48,179 bases of DNA from an uncultured Neomegalonema sp. (GTDB lineage Bacteria; Pseudomonadota; Alphaproteobacteria; Rhodobacterales; Rhodobacteraceae): positions 1 to 48,179 of the forward strand of contig CALDSD010000067.1 of assembly GCA_937911325.1 (NCBI GenBank), read 5' to 3'. A model generated the notes under the pieces. That model was not told the origin of the DNA and searched no databases. It saw only the letters and a list, made by a program, of their open reading frames with translations. Positions 15,634 through 23,789 of the stretch are shown here, piece by piece (the stretch's first letter is position 1; each line of letters opens with the position of its first letter). The position numbers and the translations under genes were made by a program.

Positions 15634-17528
15634 GCCGTCGACGCGTAGCCGAGGCCCTTCAGCGCCTCCTTGATCTCGTCGAGGATCACCGGGTCGTCGA
15701 TCGTCGCGGGCATTTTGAACTCGGCGCTATCGGCGATCTTGACCATCGTCGCGCGCAGGATCTTGCCCGAGCGAGTCTTCGGCAGCCGGTCGACCACGGT
15801 CACCAGCTTGAAGGCGGCGACAGGGCCGATCTGCTCGCGCACCAGTTTCACGCATTCGCCGGCGATCTCTTCGTGCGGACGGTCGCAGCCGGCGTTCAGA
15901 CAGACGAAGCCGAGCGGCAACTGGCCCTTGAGCTGGTCGGTCACGCCAATGACCGCGCATTCGGCGACGTCGGGATGCGCGGCGAGCACCTCCTCCATCG
16001 CGCCGGTGGAGAGCCGGTGTCCCGCGACGTTGATGACGTCGTCTGTGCGCGCCATGATGTAGAGGTAACCGTCCTCGTCCATCATGCCCGCGTCACCGGT
16101 CTCGTAGTAGCCGGGGAACGCCGTGAGATACGATTTCAGATAGCGTTCCTCAGCGTTCCACAGCGTCGGTAGACAGCCCGGAGGCATGGGCAGCTTCACG
16201 CAGATCGCTCCGAGTTCGCCGGGCGCCATCGGATGTCCGCCTTCGTTCAGGATCTGAACGTCGTATCCAGGCATCGCCACGGTCGGCGAGCCGAGTTTGA
16301 CAGGAAGCTGCTCGACGCCCATCGGGTTGCCGGCGATCGCCCAGCCGGTCTCGGTCTGCCACCAGTGATCGATCACCGGCACGCCCAACTGCTGTTGCGC
16401 CCATTCGATCGTGTCCGGATCGGCGCGCTCGCCGGCCAGATAAAGCGCTTTCAGGCAGGAGAGGTCGTATTTCTTCACGAACTCGCCGGTCGGATCCTCG
16501 CGTTTGATGGCGCGGAACGCGGTGGGCGCAGTGAAGAGCACGCGAACATTGTGTTCCGAGATCACGCGCCAGAACGTGCCGGCGTCGGGCGTGCCGACCG
16601 GCTTGCCCTCGAAGACCACAGTCGTACAGCCTTTCAGCAGCGGCGCGTAGCAGATGTAGGAGTGGCCGACGACCCAACCCACGTCAGACGCCGCCCAGTA
16701 AACGTCGCCCGGATCGGTGTCGTAGATGATCTTCAATGTCCAGTGCAGCGCCACCGCGTGCCCGCCGTTGTGGCGGACGACGCCTTTCGGCTGCCCGGTC
16801 GTGCCGGACGTGTAGAGGATATAGACCGGGTCGGCCCCGCTCACCGAAACGCAATCGGCCGGCGCGACGCCCTCTTGCGCCTCGAACCAGTCGAGATCGC
16901 GGTCCGGGATCAGATCGGCCTTCGCCTGCTCGCGCTGGAGGATAAGGCACGTGTCCGGCTTATGCGTCGCCTGGTCGATGGCGTCGTCGAGCAGCGGTTT
17001 GTAAGGCACGACGCGGCCAGGCTCGACCCCGCAAGACGCCGCGAGGATCGCCTTCGGTTTGGCGTCGTCGATGCGGACAGCGAGTTCGTGCGCCGCAAAG
17101 CCGCCAAAGACGACCGAGTGGATCGCACCGATCCGCGCGCAGGACAGCATCGCCGCCACGGCCTCCGGCACCATTGGCATGTAGATGATGACGCGATCGC
17201 CTTTGCCGACCCCGCGGGCCTGCAGCGCGCCGCCGATCTTCTGGGTCATCTCCTGCAGCTCGAGATAGGTGATCACCCGTTTGGCGTCGGTGATGGGGCT
17301 GTCGTAGATGATCGCCGGCTGGGCTCCGCGCCCGTCCGCGACATGGCGGTCGACGGCGTTCCAGCAGGTGTTCATCTTCGCATCGGCGAACCATCGGTAG
17401 ATCGGAGCGTCCGCATCTTCGAGCGCTTTCGTGGGCGGTACATCCCAGTCGATGGCCTTTGCGGCTTCCATCCAGAATGCTTCGGGATCGGCCTTCCAGC
17501 CCTCGTAGACGTCTTTGTAGCTGGTCAC
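15630..17528 (-). CDS. prpE: Propionyl-CoA synthetase (acetyl-CoA synthetase family)
   Basis: A 632-residue AMP-forming acyl-CoA synthetase that activates propionate, or a similar short acid, with ATP and CoA. Visible motifs are YTSGTTGQPKGVVRHNGGHA (phosphate loop), WWQTETGWAI, YYETGDAGMMDEDGYLYIMA, GHRLSTGAMEEVLAAHP (hinge and CoA site) and LPKTRSGKILRATM, whose Lys is the adenylation and acetylation-control residue. Length and the N-terminal YKDVYEGWKADPEAFWMEAA fit PrpE rather than Acs. I start at GTG 17528 because GGAGG lies 7 nt upstream; a longer frame runs to 17639 without homology. It heads a minus-strand set with the cupin and RraA-like genes and diverges from an acyl-CoA synthetase gene. 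Confidence 0.92.
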   Translation of the reverse strand: MTSYKDVYEGWKADPEAFWMEAAKAIDWDVPPTKALEDADAPIYRWFADAKMNTCWNAVDRHVADGRGAQPAIIYDSPITDAKRVITYLELQEMTQKIGGALQARGVGKGDRVIIYMPMVPEAVAAMLSCARIGAIHSVVFGGFAAHELAVRIDDAKPKAILAASCGVEPGRVVPYKPLLDDAIDQATHKPDTCLILQREQAKADLIPDRDLDWFEAQEGVAPADCVSVSGADPVYILYTSGTTGQPKGVVRHNGGHAVALHWTLKIIYDTDPGDVYWAASDVGWVVGHSYICYAPLLKGCTTVVFEGKPVGTPDAGTFWRVISEHNVRVLFTAPTAFRAIKREDPTGEFVKKYDLSCLKALYLAGERADPDTIEWAQQQLGVPVIDHWWQTETGWAIAGNPMGVEQLPVKLGSPTVAMPGYDVQILNEGGHPMAPGELGAICVKLPMPPGCLPTLWNAEERYLKSYLTAFPGYYETGDAGMMDEDGYLYIMARTDDVINVAGHRLSTGAMEEVLAAHPDVAECAVIGVTDQLKGQLPLGFVCLNAGCDRPHEEIAGECVKLVREQIGPVAAFKLVTVVDRLPKTRSGKILRATMVKIADSAEFKMPATIDDPVILDEIKEALKGLGYASTA

Positions 17529-17730
17529 CGTTTCCTCCACCCTTTGAAGATGCTTCTTATCGCTGAGCTTTAGTATCGACGGACTGGAGCCCGCAGCGCA
17601 ACATTGCGCATTGCTCTGGCTCAAATAACGTAGTCGCACCAGTGACGTATCGCCGCTCTCTTTCGGGCTGAGTCGCCAAGATCGCTAAACTGAGACCGTT
17701 AAACCGAGACCGCCAAGGAAAGCCATTTCA
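17529..17730. promoter_or_regulatory. Divergent promoter region of prpE and the acyl-CoA synthetase gene
   Basis: About 200 bp separate the two divergent starts. It contains a dyad GCGCAACATTGCGC (17596-17609), whose minus-strand reading has the direct repeat GCAATG-C-GCAATG, and a 14-bp near-repeat (AAACTGAGACCG at 17687, AAACCGAGACCG at 17701). The dyad could be an operator shared by both genes; in Rhodobacter, the propionyl-CoA regulator PccR binds paired TTTGCAAA boxes, which this only loosely resembles. Confidence 0.4.
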
Positions 17731-19356
17731 GTGACCAGTCCTTACGATCAGTTGCCTCAAACGCCAGCCAACCACCAACCCCTGACGCCACTGCCGTTTC
17801 TAGAACGCGCGGCCATGGTGTTTCCGGACCATCCCGCGATCAAGCATGGGGACCTGAGCTGGAGCTACGCCGAATTCTATGAGCGGTCCCGTCGGTTGGC
17901 GTCGGCCCTACGAGCGCATGGGATCGGGAAGAACGACACGGTTTCGACCTTGCTCCACAACACGCCCCCTCAGCTCGAGGCGCATTACGGGGTCCCCATG
18001 GCCGGGGCGGTGCTTAATGCGCTGAACACCCGGCTCGACGCCGAAACCATCGGCTTCATCTTGGGGCATGGCGAGGCGAAAGCCGTGATCGTCGACAAGG
18101 AGCTGACGCCGGTCCTTCGCGCTGCGCTGGACCACATGTCAGGGCCACGCCCGATCATCATCGACTACATCGACCCGACGCTGGAGGTCGACGGCGCACC
18201 GTTCGGCGCGATCGAGTACGAAGCCTTCCTCGCATCCGGCGATCCGGGTTTTGACTGGGGAATGCCGGGCGATGAGTGGGACGCGATCACGCTCAACTAC
18301 ACGTCGGGCACCACCGGCGACCCGAAGGGCGTCGTGTACCATCATCGCGGCGCGAACCTGCTGGCCACTGGCAATGTGGTCACTGCCGCCATGGGCAAAC
18401 ACCCCGTCTATCTGTGGACGCTGCCGATGTTCCACTGCAACGGGTGGTGCTTCCCGTGGTCGGTCTCGATCAACGCCGGCACCCATGTGTGCCTGCGCTA
18501 CGTGCGGGACGACGCGATGTACGACGCCATCGCACGGCGCCGCGTGACCCATCTGTGCGGCGCGCCGATCGTGATGTCCTTGCTCTTGAACGCGTCTGAG
18601 GACGTCCGCCGCGACTTCGACTGGCGTGTCGAGTTTCTGACCGCCGCCGCGCCGCCGCCGGAGTCCGTGCTGGCGGGCATGGCGAGCGCCGGGTTCGACG
18701 TGACCCATGTATATGGGCTGACCGAAGTCTACGGCCCGGCCGTCGTGAACGAATGGAAGCGCGATTGGGATGCGCTCTCGGCGCCCGAGCAGGCGGCGAA
18801 AAAGGCGCGTCAGGGCGTGCGCTACGCGGCTCTTGAAGGCCTGACGGTGCTCGACCCGCAGACGATGGCGCAGACGCCGCCCGACGGCGAGACGATGGGC
18901 GAAGTGATGATGCGCGGCAATGTCGTGATGAAAGGCTATCTCAAAAACGCGGCCGCGACCGAGAAAGCCTTCGCCGGCGGTTGGTTTCACACCGGCGATC
19001 TCGGCGTCATGCATCCGGACGGTTATGTGCAGCTGAAGGACCGCTCGAAGGACATCATCATCTCCGGCGGCGAGAACATCTCCTCGATCGAGGTGGAAGA
19101 GGCGCTCTTCAAGCACCCGGAGGTGATATCCGCCGCTGTCGTCGCGATGCCGGACGAGAAATGGGGCGAGACGCCGTGCGCCTTCGTCGAGCTTCGGGAC
19201 GGGGCCACGTTGGACGAGGCCGCGGCGATCGCGTGGTGTCGCGATCACTTGGCGCACTTTAAGTGCCCGCGAAAGGTCGTGTTCGGCGAGCTTCCGAAAA
19301 CCTCGACAGGCAAGATCCAGAAATTCGTGCTACGGGAGCGGGCGAAGGAAACCTGA
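17731..19356 (+). CDS. Acyl-CoA synthetase, medium-chain / DmdB-like
   Basis: A 541-residue AMP-forming ligase. Motifs are NYTSGTTGDPKGVVYHHRGA (phosphate loop), VYGLTEVYGPAVVNEWK, GWFHTGDLGVMHPDGYVQLK, KDIIISGGENISSIEVEEAL and LPKTSTGKIQKFVL with the catalytic Lys. The family covers medium-chain fatty acid ligases and DmdB, the 3-methylmercaptopropionyl-CoA ligase of the DMSP demethylation pathway; LWTLPMFHCNGWCFPWS is shared by both. No dmdA, dmdC or dmdD lies in the window, so I do not assign DmdB. GTG 17731 has AAGGAAA about 9 nt upstream. It leads a plus-strand run with two small membrane proteins and an aminotransferase, 42 bp before the first. Confidence 0.9.
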   Translation: MTSPYDQLPQTPANHQPLTPLPFLERAAMVFPDHPAIKHGDLSWSYAEFYERSRRLASALRAHGIGKNDTVSTLLHNTPPQLEAHYGVPMAGAVLNALNTRLDAETIGFILGHGEAKAVIVDKELTPVLRAALDHMSGPRPIIIDYIDPTLEVDGAPFGAIEYEAFLASGDPGFDWGMPGDEWDAITLNYTSGTTGDPKGVVYHHRGANLLATGNVVTAAMGKHPVYLWTLPMFHCNGWCFPWSVSINAGTHVCLRYVRDDAMYDAIARRRVTHLCGAPIVMSLLLNASEDVRRDFDWRVEFLTAAAPPPESVLAGMASAGFDVTHVYGLTEVYGPAVVNEWKRDWDALSAPEQAAKKARQGVRYAALEGLTVLDPQTMAQTPPDGETMGEVMMRGNVVMKGYLKNAAATEKAFAGGWFHTGDLGVMHPDGYVQLKDRSKDIIISGGENISSIEVEEALFKHPEVISAAVVAMPDEKWGETPCAFVELRDGATLDEAAAIAWCRDHLAHFKCPRKVVFGELPKTSTGKIQKFVLRERAKET

Positions 19357-19398
19357 GTCGCGGGATCAGCGCTCGGGCGCAGACGAGGGGAGAGAGGG

Positions 19399-19803
19399 AT
19401 GCTCAACAGTCTGAAATGGAAGATCATCGCGATGGTGCTCGCGGCGGCGGGCTCGACCGCGGCCGGCGGCTTTGCGGCGGACAGCCTTTTCCAGGAAGGA
19501 TGGCTGGAGAGCTTGCTGAGCGATCCACAAAAGATCGGCGCCACTGGCGGCGCGGCCGTTCTGCTGCCGATCATCTTCCTGCTGATGAGCGGCGTGAAGA
19601 GCTACCTCTTCTCGGTCGCGATCCTGACGGCGGCGATGCTCGCGGGCCTGGTCTATCTTGGCGTTGACGTCCCGTTCGACCAGTTGGGTCCGGCGTGTTT
19701 CTCCTCGCCGCTGCCAGAGAGCTGCCGACCGATCATGCAGCTGCTTACCGTAACGGGCGTCGGCTCGGCCGTCGCAGTGTTGGTCTATCGGATCATCACC
19801 TGA
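19399..19803 (+). CDS. Small four-TM membrane protein, unknown function (first of a tandem pair)
   Basis: This 134-residue protein is not recognised. It shows four hydrophobic segments: IIAMVLAAAGSTAAGGFAA, GGAAVLLPIIFLLM, YLFSVAILTAAMLAGLVYLG and LLTVTGVGSAVAVLVYRII, with two cysteines in the loop before the last (ACFSSPLPESC). A purine-rich GAGGGGAGAGAGGG precedes ATG 19399. The arrangement and the shared GGAA-LLP motif resemble the next gene, suggesting tandem paralogues. It lies between the acyl-CoA synthetase and the aminotransferase on the same strand, so it is probably cotranscribed, but nothing ties it to their chemistry. Confidence 0.82.
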   Translation: MLNSLKWKIIAMVLAAAGSTAAGGFAADSLFQEGWLESLLSDPQKIGATGGAAVLLPIIFLLMSGVKSYLFSVAILTAAMLAGLVYLGVDVPFDQLGPACFSSPLPESCRPIMQLLTVTGVGSAVAVLVYRIIT

Positions 19804-19816
19804 CCAGGAGGGCGTC

Positions 19817-20158
19817 ATGGACGGGAAGACCATTGTTGCGGTCCTGATCGCCGGGATCGGCGCGACGCTGATCGACAATCTCGCCGCGCAAGTGTTGTTC
19901 GGTCTCGACTTCATGAAGCTGACGACCCAAGCGCCGGGCAGGTTCGGCGTGGCCATCGGCGGAGCGGCGCTGCTGCCGTTCATCCTCGGGGCAAAGCGAG
20001 GGGCTGCGGCCTATCTGGTCGCCGCGGTGGTGTTGGCGGTGGGCGCGGCGGCGCTGGCGAAGCTTGTGTTCGGATACGGCGCGCCATGGACCACGGTCCT
20101 GACGCTCACCAGCATCTACGCCGTCAGCGCGATCGCGATCTACAAGCTGATCCGCTAG
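19817..20158 (+). CDS. Small four-TM membrane protein, unknown function (second of a tandem pair)
   Basis: This 113-residue protein has four predicted membrane segments (TIVAVLIAGIGATLIDNLAA, FGVAIGGAALLPFILG, AYLVAAVVLAVGAAALAKLV and VLTLTSIYAVSAIAIYKLI). An excellent AGGAGG lies 5 nt before ATG 19817, only 13 nt after the previous stop. GGAALLPFILGAKRGAAAYL lines up by eye with GGAAVLLPIIFLLMSGVKSY of its neighbour, and both end in a short Tyr-Arg/Lys-containing hydrophobic tail, supporting paralogy. No conserved functional residue is recognised. Confidence 0.82.
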   Translation: MDGKTIVAVLIAGIGATLIDNLAAQVLFGLDFMKLTTQAPGRFGVAIGGAALLPFILGAKRGAAAYLVAAVVLAVGAAALAKLVFGYGAPWTTVLTLTSIYAVSAIAIYKLIR

Positions 20159-20269
20159 GCGCGTCAATCACGTGCGGTGATGCTGGTCATCAGCGCTGTT
20201 GACTGGACTTTCCACCGCGTGTTTCGCCCTATAACGGGGAAGGGAACAACGCATGTCCAAGGGACTGTC

Positions 20270-21484
20270 ATGACGCTTTCATTCGGCCGCCAGTTTCTCG
20301 CTATCCCGGGCCCGACGACGGTGCCTGACGAGGTGTTGCAGGCCATGCACCGGCCGGCGATCGACATCTACGCCGGCGAGCTGGAGGGGATCACAGAGTC
20401 GGTTCGCGCCGACATGAAGCGCGTTTTCCGGTCCGAGACCGCGGACATCTATCTCTACATCGCCAACGGTCACGGCGCGTGGGAGGCCGCGCTCGCCAAC
20501 ACGCTGTCGCGTGGCGACAAGGTTCTGGTGCTCGAGTCCGGCAAGTTCGCGTTGGGATGGGGCGACATGGCGATCATGATGGGCGCCGAGGTCGAGGTTC
20601 TCCCAGGTAAGCCCCAAGGCTCGGTCGATCCATCTGCTGTCGAAGCCCGGCTCCGCGCGGACGCCGGTCACGAGATCAAGGCGATCCTCGTGGTGCAGAT
20701 CGACACCGCCTCGGGCGTCATCAATGATATCGCCGCCATTCGCGGAGCCATCGACGCGGCCGGACACCCGGCGCTCTTCATGGTCGATGGAATCGCCTCC
20801 ATCGGTTGCGTTCCCTTTGAAATGGACGCCTGGGGCGTCGATCTGGCGCTGACCGGCTCGCAAAAGGGGCTGATGACGCCGCCGGGCATGTCCTTCGTCG
20901 CGGCGGGACCTCGCGCCAAGGCGGCGGCGCCGACCGCGGATATGAAGACTTTCTACTGGGACTGGGATTTCCGCGAGGGCGAGCTCCATTACCAGAAGTA
21001 TTGCGGCACCCCGCCCGAGCATCTGTTGTTCGGGCTCCGCCGGGCGCTGGACATGCTGCTGAACGAGGAAGGTCTCGAGACGGCGTGGCGTCGACATGCG
21101 CTCCTCGCGGGCGCGACGCGTGTGGCGATCGATGTTTGGGGCGAGGGCGGCGTTCTGAGTTGCCGTGTGCCGGACCCGGCTGAGCGCAGCGACACGGTCA
21201 CCACAGTCTCCGTCGGCGGTGGGCGCGACTCGGCCGAGCTGCGCCGGTTCACGCAAGAGGTCTGCGGCGTCACGCTCGGGGTCGGCATCGGCGATCTGAG
21301 CGAAAACATGTTCCGCGTCGCTCACATGGGGCATGTGAACGCGCCGATGATGCTCGGCGCGCTTTCCACGATCGATCTTGGTTTGAAGTCCTTGGGATGG
21401 GCGCACGGAAGCGGGGCCGTTGAGGCCGCGATCGCGCATCTGGCGACCGCGACGTCAGTCGCGAACGATGTGGCCGCCGAATAG
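20270..21484 (+). CDS. Class V aminotransferase, alanine/serine-glyoxylate type
   Basis: A 404-residue PLP enzyme. It begins FLAIPGPTTVPDEVLQAMHR, has NGHGAWEAALANTLSRGDKV (cofactor phosphate region), LVVQIDTASGVINDIAAIRG, FMVDGIASIGCVPFEMDAWG (the PLP-ring Asp) and LALTGSQKGLMTPPGMSFVA, where the Lys of SQKG forms the Schiff base. This is the pattern of serine-glyoxylate and alanine-glyoxylate aminotransferases, which use glyoxylate as amino acceptor; aspartate or pyruvate specificities in the same family cannot be excluded. ATG 20270 has AAGGGA with 5-nt spacing; the 31-codon upstream extension is not conserved-looking. It is the last gene of the plus-strand run and ends 5 bp before the convergent trcR stop. 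Confidence 0.91.
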   Translation: MTLSFGRQFLAIPGPTTVPDEVLQAMHRPAIDIYAGELEGITESVRADMKRVFRSETADIYLYIANGHGAWEAALANTLSRGDKVLVLESGKFALGWGDMAIMMGAEVEVLPGKPQGSVDPSAVEARLRADAGHEIKAILVVQIDTASGVINDIAAIRGAIDAAGHPALFMVDGIASIGCVPFEMDAWGVDLALTGSQKGLMTPPGMSFVAAGPRAKAAAPTADMKTFYWDWDFREGELHYQKYCGTPPEHLLFGLRRALDMLLNEEGLETAWRRHALLAGATRVAIDVWGEGGVLSCRVPDPAERSDTVTTVSVGGGRDSAELRRFTQEVCGVTLGVGIGDLSENMFRVAHMGHVNAPMMLGALSTIDLGLKSLGWAHGSGAVEAAIAHLATATSVANDVAAE

Positions 21485-21488
21485 CGCC

Positions 21489-22283
21489 CTAGACCTTGTC
21501 CGCCGCTTCGTCGTCATCCTCGCCGCCGCCTTTTGGGAGGTTGAAGATCGAGTCGGGATCAATAGCGGGTTCCTCGCGGTCTTCCGAGGCGGGATCTCTC
21601 GACTCGATGAATGCTCCAAGGTCCTCGAGACTGCGTGCTGCGGCTTCCTCTTCGGCTGGAACGATCGTCTGGCTGTCGCCCATAGGCGGCGCCAGAGAGT
21701 CCTCCGTGCTCATGAGGGTGTCGCGTTCCGCAGGGGCCGCCACGCCGAGTTCGGCGTCCATTTTCGCTTTCTTGTCCGCGGCTTTCTTCACCGCCGCATC
21801 GAGGTCGATCTGACGGCATAACCCAAGCGCCACCGGATCGACCGGCTGAATGTTGGCCGAGTTCCAATGCGACTTGTTCCGAATCGACTCGATCGTCTGT
21901 TTGGTCGTGCCGAGCAGCTTGCTGATCTGACTGTCCGCAAGTTCGGGGTGGTTGCGCACGAGCCACGCGATCGCGGACGGACGCTCCTGCCGCTTGGACA
22001 GCGGCGTGTAGCGCGGCGCTTTTTTCTTCACCGGAGGGGTTTGGATCGCGGCCTTCAGCTTCATCCGGTACTTCGGATCATTCTGCGCTTTCTCGATCTC
22101 GTCAGCATCGAGCTGGCTGTTCGAGACCGGGTCAAAGCCCTTGATGCCAACCGCGACCTCTCCGTCAGCGATCCCGGAGATCTCCAACGGGTGCATGCCG
22201 ACGAATTCGGCGATCTGCTCGAAGGTGAGAGTGGTGTTGTCCACCAGCCAAACGGCGGTGGCTTTCGGCATCAACGGTTGCAC
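21489..22283 (-). CDS. trcR: TrcR, DUF1013-family transcriptional cell-cycle regulator
   Basis: The 264-residue protein matches the DUF1013 family, named TrcR in Caulobacter, which associates with RNA polymerase and influences cell-cycle transcription in alphaproteobacteria. The core starts MPKATAVWLVDNTTLTFEQI, continues EFVGMHPLEISGIADGEVA, and has a second helix-turn-helix-like segment PSAIAWLVRNHPELADSQIS followed by KLLGTTKQTIESIRNKSHWN. The C-terminal 100 residues are acidic and low in complexity, ending GGGEDDDEAADKV. I start at GTG 22283 because AGGAG lies 8 nt upstream; ATG 22271 is an alternative. The open frame continues 71 codons further upstream, into the divergent RNase T2 promoter, and is not conserved-looking. 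Confidence 0.93.
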   Translation of the reverse strand: MQPLMPKATAVWLVDNTTLTFEQIAEFVGMHPLEISGIADGEVAVGIKGFDPVSNSQLDADEIEKAQNDPKYRMKLKAAIQTPPVKKKAPRYTPLSKRQERPSAIAWLVRNHPELADSQISKLLGTTKQTIESIRNKSHWNSANIQPVDPVALGLCRQIDLDAAVKKAADKKAKMDAELGVAAPAERDTLMSTEDSLAPPMGDSQTIVPAEEEAAARSLEDLGAFIESRDPASEDREEPAIDPDSIFNLPKGGGEDDDEAADKV

Positions 22284-22407
22284 GTAAATTACTCCTGTCT
22301 GCGCGGGACCGGGTTTCGGTCCCTTTCCCAGCGCGGGGCGTCTGCCAATTTCGGGGATTTCTGATAGATAGACGTCGGCGGGCGCGACGAAAAGGGGAAA
22401 ATCACGA

Positions 22408-23085
22408 ATGTCAAAAGGGTTGGTCGGAAGAAAGGGCCTGACTGCGGGAGGCGTCCTGGTCCTCGTCGTGGCGGCGTTGGCCGGTTGGTTGGGCAATGGT
22501 CAGGGGGGTCCAACGTCCTTGGCCAAAGCGGATCAGCCCTTTGATTATTACGTTTTGGCGCTCAGCTGGTCGCCGTCGTTTTGCGAAAGCCGCCCCGACG
22601 CCGATCAGTGCGGCCAGGGGCGGCGGTTCATCCTTCACGGCCTTTGGCCTCAGTTTGACAAGGGCTATCCGCAGGATTGTCCAAGCGGCGAGGCCGATCC
22701 CACCAATCGAGAGTTGGCGCAGTACGAGGACCTCACCGAAAGCCGCGGCCTTCTGGCCTATCAATGGCGCAAGCACGGTCGCTGCGCTGGCGTGAGCGCG
22801 GAACGCTATCTCGCCGCGTCTCGCGCTGCGGTCGAGGCGGTGACGATTCCGCCGAGCCTCGATCGCATCGCGCGTGATCTGCGTGTCGACGCAAAGGTGA
22901 TCGAGGCGGCGTTCCTGGAAGCTAATCCGGAAATGGATCGCGACGGCGTCACGGTGAAATGCCGCGACGGTCGTTTCTCCGAGGTTCGCATTTGCCTGAC
23001 CAAGGATCTCGCCTTGCGCCGCTGCGGGCGGGACGTCGTGCGAGACTGCCGCCAGTCAGGTCTAGAGTTGCCGGCGCCGCGTTGA
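22408..23085 (+). CDS. Ribonuclease T2 family protein, exported
   Basis: A 225-residue protein with an N-terminal signal or anchor (GGVLVLVVAALAGWLG). Domain start FDYYVLALSWSPSFCES and active-site segment I RFILHGLWPQF supply the first catalytic His. Segment II reads AYQWRKHGRCAG: its His and Lys are present, but the Glu of the usual HEW-x-KHG is Gln here. T2 enzymes cut RNA without strong base preference through a 2',3'-cyclic phosphate, in the periplasm or outside the cell. Several cysteines fit disulfides of an exported enzyme. It diverges from trcR with 124 bp between. The Glu-to-Gln change could lower activity or be a bacterial variant. Confidence 0.92.
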   Translation: MSKGLVGRKGLTAGGVLVLVVAALAGWLGNGQGGPTSLAKADQPFDYYVLALSWSPSFCESRPDADQCGQGRRFILHGLWPQFDKGYPQDCPSGEADPTNRELAQYEDLTESRGLLAYQWRKHGRCAGVSAERYLAASRAAVEAVTIPPSLDRIARDLRVDAKVIEAAFLEANPEMDRDGVTVKCRDGRFSEVRICLTKDLALRRCGRDVVRDCRQSGLELPAPR

Positions 23086-23223
23086 CTGACGTCGTAAGCT
23101 GTCCTGCAGCTCGGTCAACGAGCCGAGGATGGCGTGCGTCCTCTCTCTCTTCCTCTCTCAGGCGATCGGCCGACGCCCAGAAGGCGTCCCGGTTCGGGGC
23201 GGTCGGCCCGTGCGCCGTCGGGG

Positions 23224-23691
23224 CTATCCGCTCTCGGCGATGCAAACCTCGGCGACGCCAGCGGTGACCAGCCCGATCTCTTCCGCGGCGGCGCGTGAAA
23301 GATCGATGATCCGGCCGGGCGTGAAAGGGCCTCGATCGTTGACTGTCACCGTGGTTGTTTTGTCGGTTCCGCTCATTGTGACTTTGAGAACCGTGCCGAA
23401 GGGCAGGGTCTTATGCGCAGCCGTCAGCTTGGTGGAATCGTATGGTTCGCCGCTCGATGTGGGGCGCCCGTTGAATTTGTCGGCGTAGTAGGAGGCTTTC
23501 CCGCACTCCAGTGGTTCGGCTGCCGCCGACTCTTCCGCTGGAGGCGGAGCCGGCGTCTGCGCCGCGGCTGGCGCGGCCGCCTCGGCTGTGGCGGTCTCGG
23601 GCGCCGCCGCTTCTTCCTTTGGCTCGGTCGCGCAAGCGGTCAGAAGGAGAGCTGCCGCAAAAGACGCGACCAAAGAATGCGCAAGTTTCAT
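23224..23691 (-). CDS. RlpA-like double-psi beta-barrel lipoprotein
   Basis: A 155-residue lipoprotein with a signal peptide and lipobox (AALLLTACAT, Cys20), an Ala/Pro/Glu-rich linker of about 40 residues, and a RlpA-type double-psi barrel: GKASYYADKFNGRPTSSGE, LTAAHKTLPFGTVLKVT, VTVNDRGPFTPGRIIDLS and AAAEEIGL. The Asp in NDRGPF and the His in AAHKTLPFG are the positions used by RlpA lytic transglycosylases acting on peptide-free septal murein. It lacks the SPOR domain of full-length RlpA, so septal targeting would need another route. GAGGGGA precedes ATG 23691. It is convergent with the RNase T2 gene, 138 bp away. Confidence 0.92.
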   Translation of the reverse strand: MKLAHSLVASFAAALLLTACATEPKEEAAAPETATAEAAAPAAAQTPAPPPAEESAAAEPLECGKASYYADKFNGRPTSSGEPYDSTKLTAAHKTLPFGTVLKVTMSGTDKTTTVTVNDRGPFTPGRIIDLSRAAAEEIGLVTAGVAEVCIAESG

Positions 23692-23789
23692 AGGGTCCCC
23701 TCTTTCAGACCGAATTGCCAGTCTTCAAATTCAGAACACGGGAATTATACCGGTTTCCGTGAGGGAACTCCAGCTGTGGAGTGTAGCGT

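Noticed and set aside
16233-17573. A 446-residue plus-strand open frame opposite prpE
   Set aside because: It is a shadow of prpE; composition is Arg/Asp/Val-rich with no recognisable domain.
17731-19356. Firm assignment as DmdB of DMSP demethylation
   Set aside because: Motifs fit the wider medium-chain ligase family and no other dmd gene is present in the window.
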